Assembly: GCF_000378945.1 (NCBI RefSeq)
Contig: NZ_KB900539.1
Location: forward strand, 1,776,527 to 1,840,526
Reading direction: 5' to 3'
Length of the DNA stretch: 64,000 bases
DNA from: Methyloversatilis universalis EHg5
GTDB taxonomy: Bacteria > Pseudomonadota > Gammaproteobacteria > Burkholderiales > Rhodocyclaceae
A program made the position numbers and the translations under genes. Numbering within the stretch: the stretch's first letter is position 1; each line of letters opens with the position of its first letter. This document shows, in pieces, positions 49,878 through 59,181 of this stretch. Under the pieces are notes generated by a model. It did no database searches, had not been told where the DNA came from, and was given only the letters and a program-made list of their open reading frames with translations.

Positions 49878-50057
49878 ATGGATTTGCACGCATCGGCAGT
49901 GGCCCGTTCGCGCGGGTACGTCGCGTGGTGCCTGCTGGCCGCCTGGGTGCTTTCGAGCGCGGCCGTGCTCTACCAGCACATGGCCGACAACCCGCCTGGC
50001 CTGTGCCGGGCGGGGGGGCGCGGCAGTGCGCTGACGGCAGGGAACATCAGTACTTAA
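49878..50057 (+). CDS. Possible small single-pass membrane protein
   Basis: A 59-residue frame with one convincing hydrophobic helix (VAWCLLAAWVLSSAAVLY, about residues 15-32), ending 18 bases before the chemoreceptor start. An upstream in-frame ATG at 49860 is equally possible. The ribosome site is weak and the C-terminus is low complexity, so this may not be a gene. Confidence 0.33.
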   Translation: MDLHASAVARSRGYVAWCLLAAWVLSSAAVLYQHMADNPPGLCRAGGRGSALTAGNIST

Positions 50058-50075
50058 CGTTACGGATCGCTCAAT

Positions 50076-51563
50076 ATGAATGACCATTCCCTTCACACAG
50101 CCAACGTTCGCGCCGACACGGTCATGCTGGCCAGCGGCGGTGCCTTTGCCGTCGTGTGCGTTCTCTATGGCGTGCTGGCCGGCCATGCCGCCACGTCACT
50201 GCTGGTGGGCGTGCCTGCGGTCGCCGTACCGTTCGCGCTGTTCCGGCTGGCGCCGGGCTCGCTGGTGTCGCGGCTGGGTTCAGGCGCCGGGCTGATGGTG
50301 CTGGCGGCGCTGCTCATACAGATCACCGGCGGTCTGATCGAGGCGCACTTCTCCATTTTTGTCGCGCTGGCCTTCCTGCTGTACTACCGCGACTGGCGCC
50401 CCATCATTGCTGCGGCCGGTCTGATCGCAGTGCATCACCTGGTGTTCAGCTACATGCAGGCCGAAGGACTGGGCGTGACCGTGTTCGCCAACGGTGCCAG
50501 CGTGGTGATGGTGGCGGTGCATGCGGCCTTTGTCGTGGCCGAAGCCGGTCTGCTGTCCTACATGGCGGTGGGGCTCAGACGCGAGGCGCTGCAGGCGGCC
50601 GGTGTGGCCGAAGCGGCCGAGCGCATCGGTGCCGGCGATCTGGCCACGGTCATCCGTGCACGGCCGGGCATGCCGCTGCTCCAGACGATGGAATCGATGC
50701 GGGTGCGTCTGGCCAGGACGGTGACGCTGCTGGTCACCGAATCGGCCAGCGCGCAGAGGGTGGCCGATCAGCTGGTGGCCAATGCCGAACACGTGACCGA
50801 TTCGACCTCCCGCCAGAGCGAAGCCACGCAGCGCATGGCCGCCGCGGTGCAGGAACTGACCGCGTCCATCCAGCACATTTCCAGCAATGCCGACGATGCC
50901 AGCGAGCGGGTGCGGCGCAGCGGCCAGTCCGCCGATCTGGGCGTGGCCGAAATGACCGATCTGGCCGACGAAATACGTCGGACCGGCGTGGCCATCAACG
51001 AGGTGGAAGGCAGCGTGCAGCAGATCGGTGCGCAGTTCGAGAGCGTGAAGTCCATCGTCGCGCTGATCAAGGACATCGCCGATCAGACCAATCTGCTGGC
51101 GCTCAATGCTGCGATCGAGGCGGCGCGCGCCGGCGAGCAGGGCAGGGGGTTCGCGGTGGTGGCCGACGAGGTGCGCAAGCTGGCGGAGCGCACGCGGCTG
51201 GCGACCGAAGACATCGCGCGCACGGTGGAGAGCATGCAGTCCAGCAAGGACCATGCGCTGGGCAGCGTGGCCAACACGGTCACCACCGCTCAGCGTGGCG
51301 TGGATCGGGTGGCCGCGGTCAGCACATCGATTGCCGGCGTATCGGCTGAAATCGGCGCGATGATGGCCATCATCGTCGGCATTTCGGATTCGATGAAGGA
51401 ACAGACCCAGGCCGCATCCGAAATCGCCGAGGGTGTGGAACAGGTGGCGGCGCTGGCGGATACCACCGCGGCGACCGCGGTCGAGGACAAGCGCACCGCG
51501 GCCGAACTGAACGTGATGGCGCAGTCGCTGGTCGAGGCTGGTGGTCAGTTCAGAGTGAGCTGA
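50076..51563 (+). CDS. Methyl-accepting chemotaxis protein with integral-membrane sensor
   Basis: A 495-residue chemoreceptor. The N-terminal 175 residues form about six hydrophobic helices with no periplasmic domain. This part includes the [20 protein letters not shown] and [14 protein letters not shown] segments common to one transducer subfamily. The signalling domain holds the CheW/CheA hairpin ([41 protein letters not shown] region). There is no C-terminal CheR/CheB pentapeptide. Conserved His residues in the membrane part could bind a metal, heme or ligand; this is inference. It lies next to nitrate genes but on the opposite strand. Confidence 0.92.
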   Translation: MNDHSLHTANVRADTVMLASGGAFAVVCVLYGVLAGHAATSLLVGVPAVAVPFALFRLAPGSLVSRLGSGAGLMVLAALLIQITGGLIEAHFSIFVALAFLLYYRDWRPIIAAAGLIAVHHLVFSYMQAEGLGVTVFANGASVVMVAVHAAFVVAEAGLLSYMAVGLRREALQAAGVAEAAERIGAGDLATVIRARPGMPLLQTMESMRVRLARTVTLLVTESASAQRVADQLVANAEHVTDSTSRQSEATQRMAAAVQELTASIQHISSNADDASERVRRSGQSADLGVAEMTDLADEIRRTGVAINEVEGSVQQIGAQFESVKSIVALIKDIADQTNLLALNAAIEAARAGEQGRGFAVVADEVRKLAERTRLATEDIARTVESMQSSKDHALGSVANTVTTAQRGVDRVAAVSTSIAGVSAEIGAMMAIIVGISDSMKEQTQAASEIAEGVEQVAALADTTAATAVEDKRTAAELNVMAQSLVEAGGQFRVS

Positions 51564-51596
51564 GCCGAGCGAGCTGAGGCCGCTGGCGCCGCCGGG

Positions 51597-52508
51597 TCAG
51601 CCTTCGGCGAGACGTCGGCAGGCGGCGGCGTGGTCAAGCAGTGGCTGCGGCACCGGCAGGCGGCCGGCGAGCATGTCCCGGATCAGGCGCGCATTGGTTT
51701 CAGCATCGATGCCGTCTTCCGGCTGGGTCAGCGCACTGCCTTCTTCCGCCTCGCACAGCATCTGCTCCATGCCATCGATGAAACCGGTGATCAGCGGCCG
51801 GCGCGCCGGATTGGCATAGGCCTCGCCCTCGGTGCCGCGCATCAGCATCGAGCGGCCGCCGTCCAGACGAAGGAACTGCGTCATCTTCTCCATGTACTCG
51901 GGGTGGGTCACCGGCACCACCCGCACGCTGCGGCCGGGCAGCGGATCGATCATCTTGGTCATCGAGTGGCCGGAATTGCGCACGCCCAGCTGCGGCCGCA
52001 GTGACAGCAGCGCGTCCAGCCCGGGCAGCAGCCGGTCCACGCCGATGAAGGCGATGCGGTGCCGGGCCAGCAATGCGGCCGCTGCGTCCGCATCCAGCGC
52101 TTCCGGCAGGTCGAGCGCGCGCAGCAGCGCGAACGGGTCGGCCCGGGTGTCGAAATCGAAGCGGCCGTGGATGAGCACCGGTACGCCGTCGCGCGCCAGC
52201 AGCATGGCCAGCAGCGGCATCAGGTTCGGGCGGCGGCGGGCGCCGTTATAGGTGGGCAGCACGACCGTGCGGGCGCCAGCCGGGGCCTCGATGCGGGTCA
52301 GCCGGGCGTCGAGGGCGGCCTTGAAACCGAGCAGCTCGTCCAGCGACTCGCTCTTGATCCGCATCGCCAGCACGATGGCGCCCAGTTGCAGCGGCGGCAC
52401 GCGCCCGTCGAGCATGTCGCCGAACAGCGCCTGCGCGTCCTCGCGCGACAGCGAGCGCGAGCCCTTGGCGCCGCGTCCGATTTCCTTGATCTGTTTCGTG
52501 TAGTCCAT
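51597..52508 (-). CDS. ybiB: YbiB/TrpD2-like protein, paralogue 2
   Basis: A 303-residue protein closely related in plan to the gene at 39243-40235. SREDAQALFGDMLDGRVPPLQLGAIVLAMRIK is the N-terminal helical domain. PTYNGARRRPNLMPLLAMLLARDGVPVLIHG and GVRNSGHSMTKMIDPL are the family blocks. The KSES segment (RIKSES) is nearer to E. coli YbiB than paralogue 1, hence the symbol. ATG 52508 is chosen; the upstream extension has no family similarity. It converges with the chemoreceptor gene. Confidence 0.88.
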   Translation of the reverse strand: MDYTKQIKEIGRGAKGSRSLSREDAQALFGDMLDGRVPPLQLGAIVLAMRIKSESLDELLGFKAALDARLTRIEAPAGARTVVLPTYNGARRRPNLMPLLAMLLARDGVPVLIHGRFDFDTRADPFALLRALDLPEALDADAAAALLARHRIAFIGVDRLLPGLDALLSLRPQLGVRNSGHSMTKMIDPLPGRSVRVVPVTHPEYMEKMTQFLRLDGGRSMLMRGTEGEAYANPARRPLITGFIDGMEQMLCEAEEGSALTQPEDGIDAETNARLIRDMLAGRLPVPQPLLDHAAACRRLAEG

Positions 52509-52644
52509 GGGTACAGGATTATGCCCCCGCCGGACCGGGCGTCCGGCTGCGTTATAGTCGGATTCGGCCGGATTGGAACCTAGCGCCTGTCGCGGGGTCC
52601 GGGCAGATCCGCGTCGTGCAACGCATACCTGTAAGGAGATGGAC

Positions 52645-53529
52645 ATGAAAGTCGGTTTCGTCGGACTGGGACTGATGGGGCGCCCGATGGCGGGTCATGT
52701 CGCCAAGGGCGGCCACAGCCTGCATCTGTGGGCGCGCCGCCCTGAATCGCTCGCACCGTTCGCGGACAGCGGCGCCACCGTGCACGCCAGCATCGCCAGC
52801 ATGGCGCGCGAGGTCGATGTGCTGTTCTCGATGGTGGCCGATGCGCCGGACGTCGAGCATGTGGCACTCGGCCCGCAAGGCGTGGCCGAAGGGGCGGCCG
52901 GTCGTACCGACCTCGTGTTCGTCGACATGAGCACCATCGCGCCCGATGCGGCGCGCACCATCGCCGGCCAGCTCGCTGCCAAGGGCGTGTCCATGATCGA
53001 CGCGCCGGTGTCCGGCGGCGAGGTGGGTGCCATCAACGCCGCGCTCACCATCATGGCCGGTGGCACGCAGGAGGCCTTCGACCGCGTGCTGCCGCTTTTC
53101 CAGCTGATGGGCAAGAACGTGACCCGGGTCGGCGACAGCGGTGCCGGCCAGGTGGCCAAGGCCTGCAACCAGATCCTGACCGGCGTTGGCGTGCTGGCAC
53201 TGGCCGAAGCCTTCGCCTTCGCCGAAAAGAGTGGCGTCGATGCCGCCCGCGTGCGCGAGGCGCTGCTCGGCGGCTTCGCCTACAGCCGCATCCTGGAAAA
53301 CCACGGCCAGCGCATGCTGGACCGCAATTTCAAGCCGGGCTTCAAGTCCTGGATGCACCAGAAGGATCTGCGCATCGTGATGAACGAGGCCCACCGCATG
53401 GGTCTGGCGCTGCCCTCGGCGGCCGCGGCAGCGCAGATGCTGAACGCGATGGTGGGCCAGGGTCTGGGCGAGGAAGATTCGATCGCGGTACTCAAGGTGC
53501 TGGAAGACCTCGGTGGCGTCGAGCGCTGA
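52645..53529 (+). CDS. Beta-hydroxyacid dehydrogenase (3-HIBADH family), copy 1
   Basis: A 294-residue NAD(P)-dependent dehydrogenase. The Rossmann motif is GFVGLGLMG (residues 4-12). The substrate motif is DAPVSGGEVGA and the catalytic Lys is in GDSGAGQVAKACNQ. The FSWMHQKDL-type segment (KSWMHQKDLRIV) resembles tartronate semialdehyde reductases (GarR/GlxR). Reduction of 2-hydroxy-3-oxopropionate or 3-hydroxyisobutyrate oxidation are the likely reactions. AAGGAG precedes ATG 52645. A paralogue follows 10 bases later. Confidence 0.9.
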   Translation: MKVGFVGLGLMGRPMAGHVAKGGHSLHLWARRPESLAPFADSGATVHASIASMAREVDVLFSMVADAPDVEHVALGPQGVAEGAAGRTDLVFVDMSTIAPDAARTIAGQLAAKGVSMIDAPVSGGEVGAINAALTIMAGGTQEAFDRVLPLFQLMGKNVTRVGDSGAGQVAKACNQILTGVGVLALAEAFAFAEKSGVDAARVREALLGGFAYSRILENHGQRMLDRNFKPGFKSWMHQKDLRIVMNEAHRMGLALPSAAAAAQMLNAMVGQGLGEEDSIAVLKVLEDLGGVER

Positions 53530-53539
53530 GGGGCAGCCG

Positions 53540-54415
53540 ATGAAGATCGGCTTCATCGGCCTGGGCGTGATGGGGCGCGCCATGGTGGCCAATCTGCTGC
53601 GCGCCGGCCACGAAGTGACCGTGTGGGCGCGCCGCGCCGAATCGATGCAGCCGCTGCAGGCCCTGGGCGCACGCACCGCCGCGAGCCCGGCCGACTGCGC
53701 GCGCGGCATGGAGGCGGTGTGCACCATCGTCACCACCGGCGACGACGTGCGCCAGGTGGTGCTGGGCCCGCAGGGCGTGATCGAGGGGGCGCAGCCGGGC
53801 TGCGTGCTGATCGACCATTCGACCATTCCGCCGTCGGTGGCGCGCGACATCGCGGCCGCGCTGGCGGCGCGCGGCATCGACATGCTGGACGCGCCGGTAT
53901 CCGGTGGCGAGCGCGGCGCGATCGACGCCACGCTGTCCATCATGGCCGGGGGCGACGCGGCGGTATTCGAGCGCATGAAGCCGCTGCTGTCGGCGGTCGG
54001 CCGCACGCTGGTGCATGTCGGCCCGACCGGCGCCGGTCAGGTCACCAAGGCCTGCAACCAGCTCATCCTGTGCGCCTTCATCGAAGCCGCGGCCGAAGCG
54101 GCGCGGCTGGCCGCAGCCAGCGGCGTGGATTTTGGCAAGGTGCGCGAAGCCATGCTGCACGGTTCGGCCGGCTCGAAAGCGCTGGAGCTGTTCGGCGGCC
54201 GGATGGCCAGTCGCGATTTCAGCGCCGGCGTGCAGTCACGCCTGCATCACAAGGACATGGGCATCGTGCTGGGTGAGGCGGTGCAGCTCGGTCTGGCGAT
54301 GCCGCTGTCGGCGGCGGTGTGGCAGCAGCTCAATGCGCTGATGGCGCAGGGCGGCGGCACGCTCGATACCTCGGCGCTGCTGACCGTGCTGGAAAGGCAG
54401 AGCAGCCCGCACTGA
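53540..54415 (+). CDS. Beta-hydroxyacid dehydrogenase (3-HIBADH family), copy 2
   Basis: A 291-residue enzyme of the same family as its upstream neighbour. It has GFIGLGVMG (4-12), DAPVSGGERGAIDA, and GPTGAGQVTKACNQ with the catalytic Lys. SRLHHKDMGIVLGEA replaces the copy 1 substrate segment, so substrate choice probably differs. It seems to be an old tandem duplication, as the two are far from identical. It converges with the D-amino acid dehydrogenase gene. Confidence 0.9.
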   Translation: MKIGFIGLGVMGRAMVANLLRAGHEVTVWARRAESMQPLQALGARTAASPADCARGMEAVCTIVTTGDDVRQVVLGPQGVIEGAQPGCVLIDHSTIPPSVARDIAAALAARGIDMLDAPVSGGERGAIDATLSIMAGGDAAVFERMKPLLSAVGRTLVHVGPTGAGQVTKACNQLILCAFIEAAAEAARLAAASGVDFGKVREAMLHGSAGSKALELFGGRMASRDFSAGVQSRLHHKDMGIVLGEAVQLGLAMPLSAAVWQQLNALMAQGGGTLDTSALLTVLERQSSPH

Positions 54416-54442
54416 ATCCGCGCGTCGGCGGCAGGCTGCGGC

Positions 54443-55699
54443 TCAGTGACGGCGGCCGGTCAGCACCGGGAAATCGAAGGCCGGTTCGCGGCCAGCCATC
54501 AGTTCGGTGAGCAGGCGGGCCGAGCCACAGGACAGGGTCCAGCCCAGCGAACCGTGACCGGTGTTGTACCAGAGGCCGCTGATCCGGCTGCGGCCGATCA
54601 GCGGCACATTGCCCGGCGTGCACGGGCGCAGCCCGGCCCAGGCTTCGGCGCCATCGATGTCGCCGGCGTCCGGGCACAGCGCGCGGGTGAGCTTTTTCAG
54701 CAGTTCCACCCGCTCCGGCTCCACGGTCACCGTGTGGCCGCCCAGTTCGGCCATGCCGGCCACCCGCACGCGGTCACCGAGGCGTGACAGCACGATGCGG
54801 TGCTCTTCGTCGGTCAGGCTCACGTGCGGCGCGCCCGGTCCGGCGGCGAAGGTGAGCGAATAGCCCTTGATCGGGTACAGCGCCGGCCGCGGACCGTGCT
54901 GTTCCACCAGCTGCCGGGTGTGGGTGCCGAGGGTGCACACCACCTGTTCGCCGCGCAGCAGCCCGCGCACGCCGCGTGCGTCGCGCACCGCTACGCCGCG
55001 TACCGTGTTTTCGTGCACATCCAGCGCTTCTACCGTGGTTTCGAAGTGGAAAGTGACGCCGGCGTCGGCGCAGGCCTGGGCCAGCGCCTGCGTGAACAGA
55101 TGGGCGTCGCCCACCTCGTCGTTCGGCGCGTGCAGACCACCGACCAGCGCCCGGCCGCCAGCCAGTGCCGGTTCGATCTCCAGGCAGCGCGCAGTGTCGC
55201 AATAGTCGAGCCGTATGCCGTGTGGCGCCAGCCACGCCGCCCGTGCACGGGCGCGCTCAAGCTCCCGGCGGTCGGAAAACACATGCAGGATGCCGCTGTC
55301 CGACTGGTCGTAGGGCAGTTGCAGCGTGCGCTGCAGCTGCCGCAGTTCGGCCTGGCTGCTGGCGGCCAGCCGGGCCAGCGCATCGGTGTTGCGGCGCACC
55401 CGACCCGGCAGGCATTCGTACAGGAAAGCGGCCATCCAGCGCCATTGCCGGTGATTGACGGTGGGCGAGAAGCGCACCGGCGCGCGGCTGTCCATCCATC
55501 CGCGCAGCCCGATCAGCGGCGCCTGCGGCGTGGCCCAGGGGCCGGCGTGACTGACCGAGATCTGGCCGCCGTTGGCGAAGCTGGTTTCCAGTGCGGGAGC
55601 GGCCTGCCGGTCGATGACCGACACGGTGTGGCCGGCCTGGCGCAGATGCCAGGCGGTGGTGATGCCGACGATGCCGGCACCGAGGACAAGGATGTGCAT
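54443..55699 (-). CDS. dadA: D-amino acid dehydrogenase (DadA-like)
   Basis: A 418-residue FAD-dependent deaminating dehydrogenase passing electrons to the respiratory chain. The dinucleotide motif is GAGIVG (7-12). [18 protein letters not shown] and the C-terminal block [14 protein letters not shown] with [16 protein letters not shown] are characteristic of DadA. ATG 55699 is the start; the frame runs on upstream only as antisense to fbp. It is divergent from fbp. No dadX racemase is adjacent, so D-alanine is likely but not proven as substrate. Confidence 0.9.
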   Translation of the reverse strand: MHILVLGAGIVGITTAWHLRQAGHTVSVIDRQAAPALETSFANGGQISVSHAGPWATPQAPLIGLRGWMDSRAPVRFSPTVNHRQWRWMAAFLYECLPGRVRRNTDALARLAASSQAELRQLQRTLQLPYDQSDSGILHVFSDRRELERARARAAWLAPHGIRLDYCDTARCLEIEPALAGGRALVGGLHAPNDEVGDAHLFTQALAQACADAGVTFHFETTVEALDVHENTVRGVAVRDARGVRGLLRGEQVVCTLGTHTRQLVEQHGPRPALYPIKGYSLTFAAGPGAPHVSLTDEEHRIVLSRLGDRVRVAGMAELGGHTVTVEPERVELLKKLTRALCPDAGDIDGAEAWAGLRPCTPGNVPLIGRSRISGLWYNTGHGSLGWTLSCGSARLLTELMAGREPAFDFPVLTGRRH

Positions 55700-55864
55700 G
55701 CGGTTTTGCTGTTCTTCGACGCGGGAAGGGACTGTGCCAGGGCCCCGCGGGTTCCGTGTCGCCACGCCTGCGCCGCCGGAAACCGGTCCGGCGTGAAATC
55801 GTGTGACCCGAATGATGGTGCTGTGCACGATAATGCATTTCCCGTCACTTCGGAGTTGCATCAC

Positions 55865-56872
55865 ATGTCTCGCATCACCCTGAGCCATTACCTGATCCAG
55901 CAGCAGCGCGAGGATCGCATCTGCGCCGAGCTGCGCTTCCTGGTCGAGGTCGTGGCCCGTGCGGTCAAGGCCATCGGCAACGCGGTGGGCAAGGGCGGTC
56001 TGACCAACTCGCTGGGCGAGGCCGGCGGCGAGAATGTGCAGGGCGAAGTGCAGAAGAAGCTGGACGTGATCGCCAACGACATCCTGCTCGAAGCCAACGA
56101 GTGGGGCGGCCATCTGGCCGCGATGGCGTCGGAAGAGATGGATCTGCCGCACCAGATCCCGAACCGCTATCCGAAGGGCGAATTCCTGCTGCTGTTCGAT
56201 CCGCTCGACGGCTCGTCCAACATCGACGTGAACATTTCGGTCGGCACCATCTTTTCGGTGCTGCGCTGCCCGGAACAGGCCAGCGCCACGGCCGAGATCG
56301 GCGAAGAGGCCTTCCTGCAGGCCGGCAGCCAGCAGCTGGTGGCCGGTTACGCGGTGTATGGCGCAGCCACCCAGCTGGTGCTGACCGTGGGCAATGGCGT
56401 TCAGGCTTTCACGGTGGACCGCGAAACCGGCAGCTTCGTGCTCACCAGCGAAAGCATGCGGGTGCCGGAAGACACCAAGGAATACGCGATCAACGCGTCG
56501 AACGCCCGCTGGTGGGAAGCGCCGGTGCAGCGCTATATCGGCGAACTGGTGGCCGGCAAGAGCGGTGCGCGCGAGAAGGATTTCAACATGCGCTGGGTCG
56601 GTTCCATGGTGGCGGACGTGCATCGCATCCTGACCCGCGGCGGCATCTTCATGTACCCGAAGGACACCAAGGACCCGACCAAGCCGGGCAAGCTGCGCCT
56701 GATGTACGAAGCCAATCCGATGGCCATGATCATCGAGCAGGCGGGCGGGGCGGCCACCACCGGCTACCAGCGCATCCTCGATGTGCAGCCGGAACTGCTG
56801 CACCAGCGCGTGCCGGTCATCCTGGGTTCGAAGAACGAGGTGGAGCGGGTCACCGCCTACCACCAGGGCTGA
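55865..56872 (+). CDS. fbp: Class I fructose-1,6-bisphosphatase
   Basis: A 335-residue gluconeogenic (or Calvin-type) phosphatase. The metal site is [13 protein letters not shown], with the upstream ASEEM glutamates and the C-terminal [21 protein letters not shown] block. It starts [16 protein letters not shown] at ATG 55865. No Calvin cycle genes are adjacent, so it is probably the housekeeping enzyme. Confidence 0.95.
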   Translation: MSRITLSHYLIQQQREDRICAELRFLVEVVARAVKAIGNAVGKGGLTNSLGEAGGENVQGEVQKKLDVIANDILLEANEWGGHLAAMASEEMDLPHQIPNRYPKGEFLLLFDPLDGSSNIDVNISVGTIFSVLRCPEQASATAEIGEEAFLQAGSQQLVAGYAVYGAATQLVLTVGNGVQAFTVDRETGSFVLTSESMRVPEDTKEYAINASNARWWEAPVQRYIGELVAGKSGAREKDFNMRWVGSMVADVHRILTRGGIFMYPKDTKDPTKPGKLRLMYEANPMAMIIEQAGGAATTGYQRILDVQPELLHQRVPVILGSKNEVERVTAYHQG

Positions 56873-56894
56873 GGCCGCAGGCGGGCCGGCAGCT

Positions 56895-58142
56895 TCAGCC
56901 GCCGTGCCCGGCCAGCCAGGCCGCGATGCCGTCGGCGGCCACCCGGCCGCTGGCCATCGTGGCGGTCAGCAGATAGCCGCCGGTCGGCGCTTCCCAGTCC
57001 AGCATCTCGCCGGCGCAGAACACGCCGGGCAGCGCCTTCAGCATCAGGCCGGCGTCAAGGTCTTCCAGCCTCACGCCGCCGGCGGTGCTGATCGCTTCTT
57101 CCACCGGCCGCGTGCGCAGCAGGGTGAGCGGCAGCGCCTTCAGCGTGCGCGCAAGCTGTTTCATGTCGTTCATCGCGGCCCGGTCCAGCACTTCGTGCAG
57201 CAGGCCGATGCGCACGCCGCTCACGCCCAGCCGGCTGTTCAGATGCGAACTGAGCGAGCGCGCGCCGCGCGGTCGCGACACTTCGTCGAGCACCTTCTGC
57301 GCATCCAGTGCCGGCAGCAGGTCGATGTCGATCTTCACGCGACCGTCGCGTTCGATGCACTCGCGCAGGCCCGCCGACAGCGCGTAGATCAGGCTGCCTT
57401 CCAGCCCGTGCGCGCTGACCAGACATTCACCGCTGCGCTCTATCCGTGTGCCGTCGATGCCGGTGAAGGCGATGCGCACATTCTTCAGCGGCTGGCCGGC
57501 GTGGCGTTCGCTGAAATGCGGGCTCCAGGCGAGGTCGAAACCGCAGTTGGTCGCCCGCAGCGGTGCCGGTGTTACGCCACGGGCTGCCAGCGTATCGACC
57601 CAGCGTCCGTCCGAACCGAGCTGCGGCCAGCTGGCGCCGCCGAGCGCGAGCAGGGTGGCTGTGGCGGCGACCGTGTCCGGCCCCTCCGGCGTGTCGAAAC
57701 ACAGCCTGCCGGCTTCGTCCCAGCCGGTCCAGCGGTGGCGCATGTGGAAGCGTACGCCGGCGGCGCGCAGCCGCGTCAGCCAGGCGCGCAGCAGCGGCGC
57801 CGCCTTCATGTCGGTCGGAAATACCCGGCCCGAACTGCCGACGAAGGTGGCCACACCCAGCCCTTCGCACCAGTTGCGCAGCGCCGTGGCGTCGAACTCG
57901 TCCAGCCAGCGGCTGATCTCGGTGCTGCGTTCGCGGTAGCGACCGACGAAGGCGACCCTTGCCTCGCTGTGGGTCAGGTTGAGGCCGCCCTTGCCGGCGA
58001 GCAGGAACTTGCGGCCGACCGAGGCCTTGCTGTCATACAGATCCACGGCAATGCCCTGTCCGGACAGCCGCTCGGCCGCCATCAGACCGGCCGGCCCGCC
58101 GCCGACGATGGCGACCTGCGCGGTCGCGTGCGCGGCGGGCAT
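56895..58142 (-). CDS. HI0933-like/YhiN-family flavoprotein
   Basis: A 415-residue FAD-binding oxidoreductase of unknown substrate. It starts with the dinucleotide motif VAIVGGGPAGLMAAERLS and has the family signature GRKFLLAGKGGLNLTHSE. The C-terminal FAD segment is DLDAGLMLKALPGVFCAGEMLDWEAPTGGYLL (read in parts). Its start overlaps the lytic transglycosylase stop (TGATG), placing it at the end of the WcaJ-VanZ-SLT transcription unit. Confidence 0.88.
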   Translation of the reverse strand: MPAAHATAQVAIVGGGPAGLMAAERLSGQGIAVDLYDSKASVGRKFLLAGKGGLNLTHSEARVAFVGRYRERSTEISRWLDEFDATALRNWCEGLGVATFVGSSGRVFPTDMKAAPLLRAWLTRLRAAGVRFHMRHRWTGWDEAGRLCFDTPEGPDTVAATATLLALGGASWPQLGSDGRWVDTLAARGVTPAPLRATNCGFDLAWSPHFSERHAGQPLKNVRIAFTGIDGTRIERSGECLVSAHGLEGSLIYALSAGLRECIERDGRVKIDIDLLPALDAQKVLDEVSRPRGARSLSSHLNSRLGVSGVRIGLLHEVLDRAAMNDMKQLARTLKALPLTLLRTRPVEEAISTAGGVRLEDLDAGLMLKALPGVFCAGEMLDWEAPTGGYLLTATMASGRVAADGIAAWLAGHGG

Positions 58143-58804
58143 CAGTCCGGGGTCTGCACCAGCCGCAGCGCGGCGTCGTCGGTGCGCAGGCGGTAAGGGC
58201 TGGGCGGCGTCGGCGGTTCCGGCACTTCGGCGCTCTTTTTCAGGGCTTCGTAGCGGCCGGCCACCTTGGGTACGTAAGCCCGGGTTTCGGCGTAGGGCGG
58301 CACGCCGCCGTATTTCTTCACCGCACCGGCGCCAGCGTTGTAGGCAGACAGCACGAGCTGCAGATCACCGAAGTGATCCATCAGATCGCGCAGGTGGCGG
58401 GCGCTCGCGCGCAGATTGTCAGCCGGCTTCAGTGCGTCATTCACTCCGTACTGGCGCGCGGTCGACGGCATGAGCTGGGCCAGGCCGAGCGCGCCCTTGG
58501 GCGAAACGGCGCGCGGGTTGTAGGCGGATTCGGCATGCACCACCGCGTGCAGCAGTTCGGGTTCGATGCCGCCAGCTTCGGCCGCCGCCTCGATCTGGGC
58601 CGAGAAGGGCAGGCCGGCCAGCGCCTCGCGCCTGGCCTGTCGCCGCTCGCTGTCGGACACCTTCGGCGCTTCCGGCTGATACAGCCGGTAGTTCGCGTGG
58701 TCGGACAGTCGCAGACGGTAGTCGGCCCCTTCTCCGGCCGAAGCCTGCACGGTGGCGAGTACGGCAACAAGGGGCAGGGCTGCACGCAGGGCGGGCATAC
58801 GCAT
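58142..58804 (-). CDS. Exported lytic transglycosylase (SLT domain)
   Basis: A 220-residue protein with a Sec signal peptide (cleavage near ASA/GE, about residue 23). The SLT domain has catalytic Glu92 in VVHAESAYNPRAVSPKGALGLAQLMPSTA (read in parts) and LVLSAYNAGAGAVKKYGG. It cleaves peptidoglycan glycan strands. ATG 58804 overlaps the vanZ stop (TGATG). Sitting in an exopolysaccharide transcript, it may open the wall for export machinery (inference). Confidence 0.92.
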   Translation of the reverse strand: MRMPALRAALPLVAVLATVQASAGEGADYRLRLSDHANYRLYQPEAPKVSDSERRQARREALAGLPFSAQIEAAAEAGGIEPELLHAVVHAESAYNPRAVSPKGALGLAQLMPSTARQYGVNDALKPADNLRASARHLRDLMDHFGDLQLVLSAYNAGAGAVKKYGGVPPYAETRAYVPKVAGRYEALKKSAEVPEPPTPPSPYRLRTDDAALRLVQTPD

Positions 58805-59181
58805 CAGGAGATTTCCTTGGACGAGAGCTGACGCGCCACCCATGCGGCGGCCAGGATGCCGATCGTGTTCGCGATCAGATCCTGGATATCGGCTTCCCGT
58901 CCGGGCAGCATGAGCTGGCGCCACTCATCGTAACAAGCCAGCGCGAAGGCGGCCGTGGCGCAGGCCACGAGCGCACGGCGGCCGCAGCCCAGCCACAGCA
59001 GGAAGGCGATGCTGCCGAAGGTGCCCGCATGCGCCAGCTTGTCCCAGGGCGAGGGGATGAGGCCCACCGCCAGCGACGTTTCACCAAGTTTGAGCAGGCT
59101 GACCGTCATGGTCAGCGCGGCGACGGCCGCGCCCCACTGCAGCGCCTTTGAAGCGAGCTGCATGCCCTGGTCAGTAGGCAT
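58804..59181 (-). CDS. VanZ-family membrane protein
   Basis: A 125-residue protein with three to four helices. It has the VanZ hallmarks WDKLAHAGTFGSIAFLLW and YDEWRQLMLPGREADIQDLIANTIG. VanZ-like proteins are frequent in exosortase/exopolysaccharide loci, with unknown biochemical role. Its first 11 bases overlap the end of the WcaJ-like gene. Confidence 0.88.
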   Translation of the reverse strand: MPTDQGMQLASKALQWGAAVAALTMTVSLLKLGETSLAVGLIPSPWDKLAHAGTFGSIAFLLWLGCGRRALVACATAAFALACYDEWRQLMLPGREADIQDLIANTIGILAAAWVARQLSSKEIS

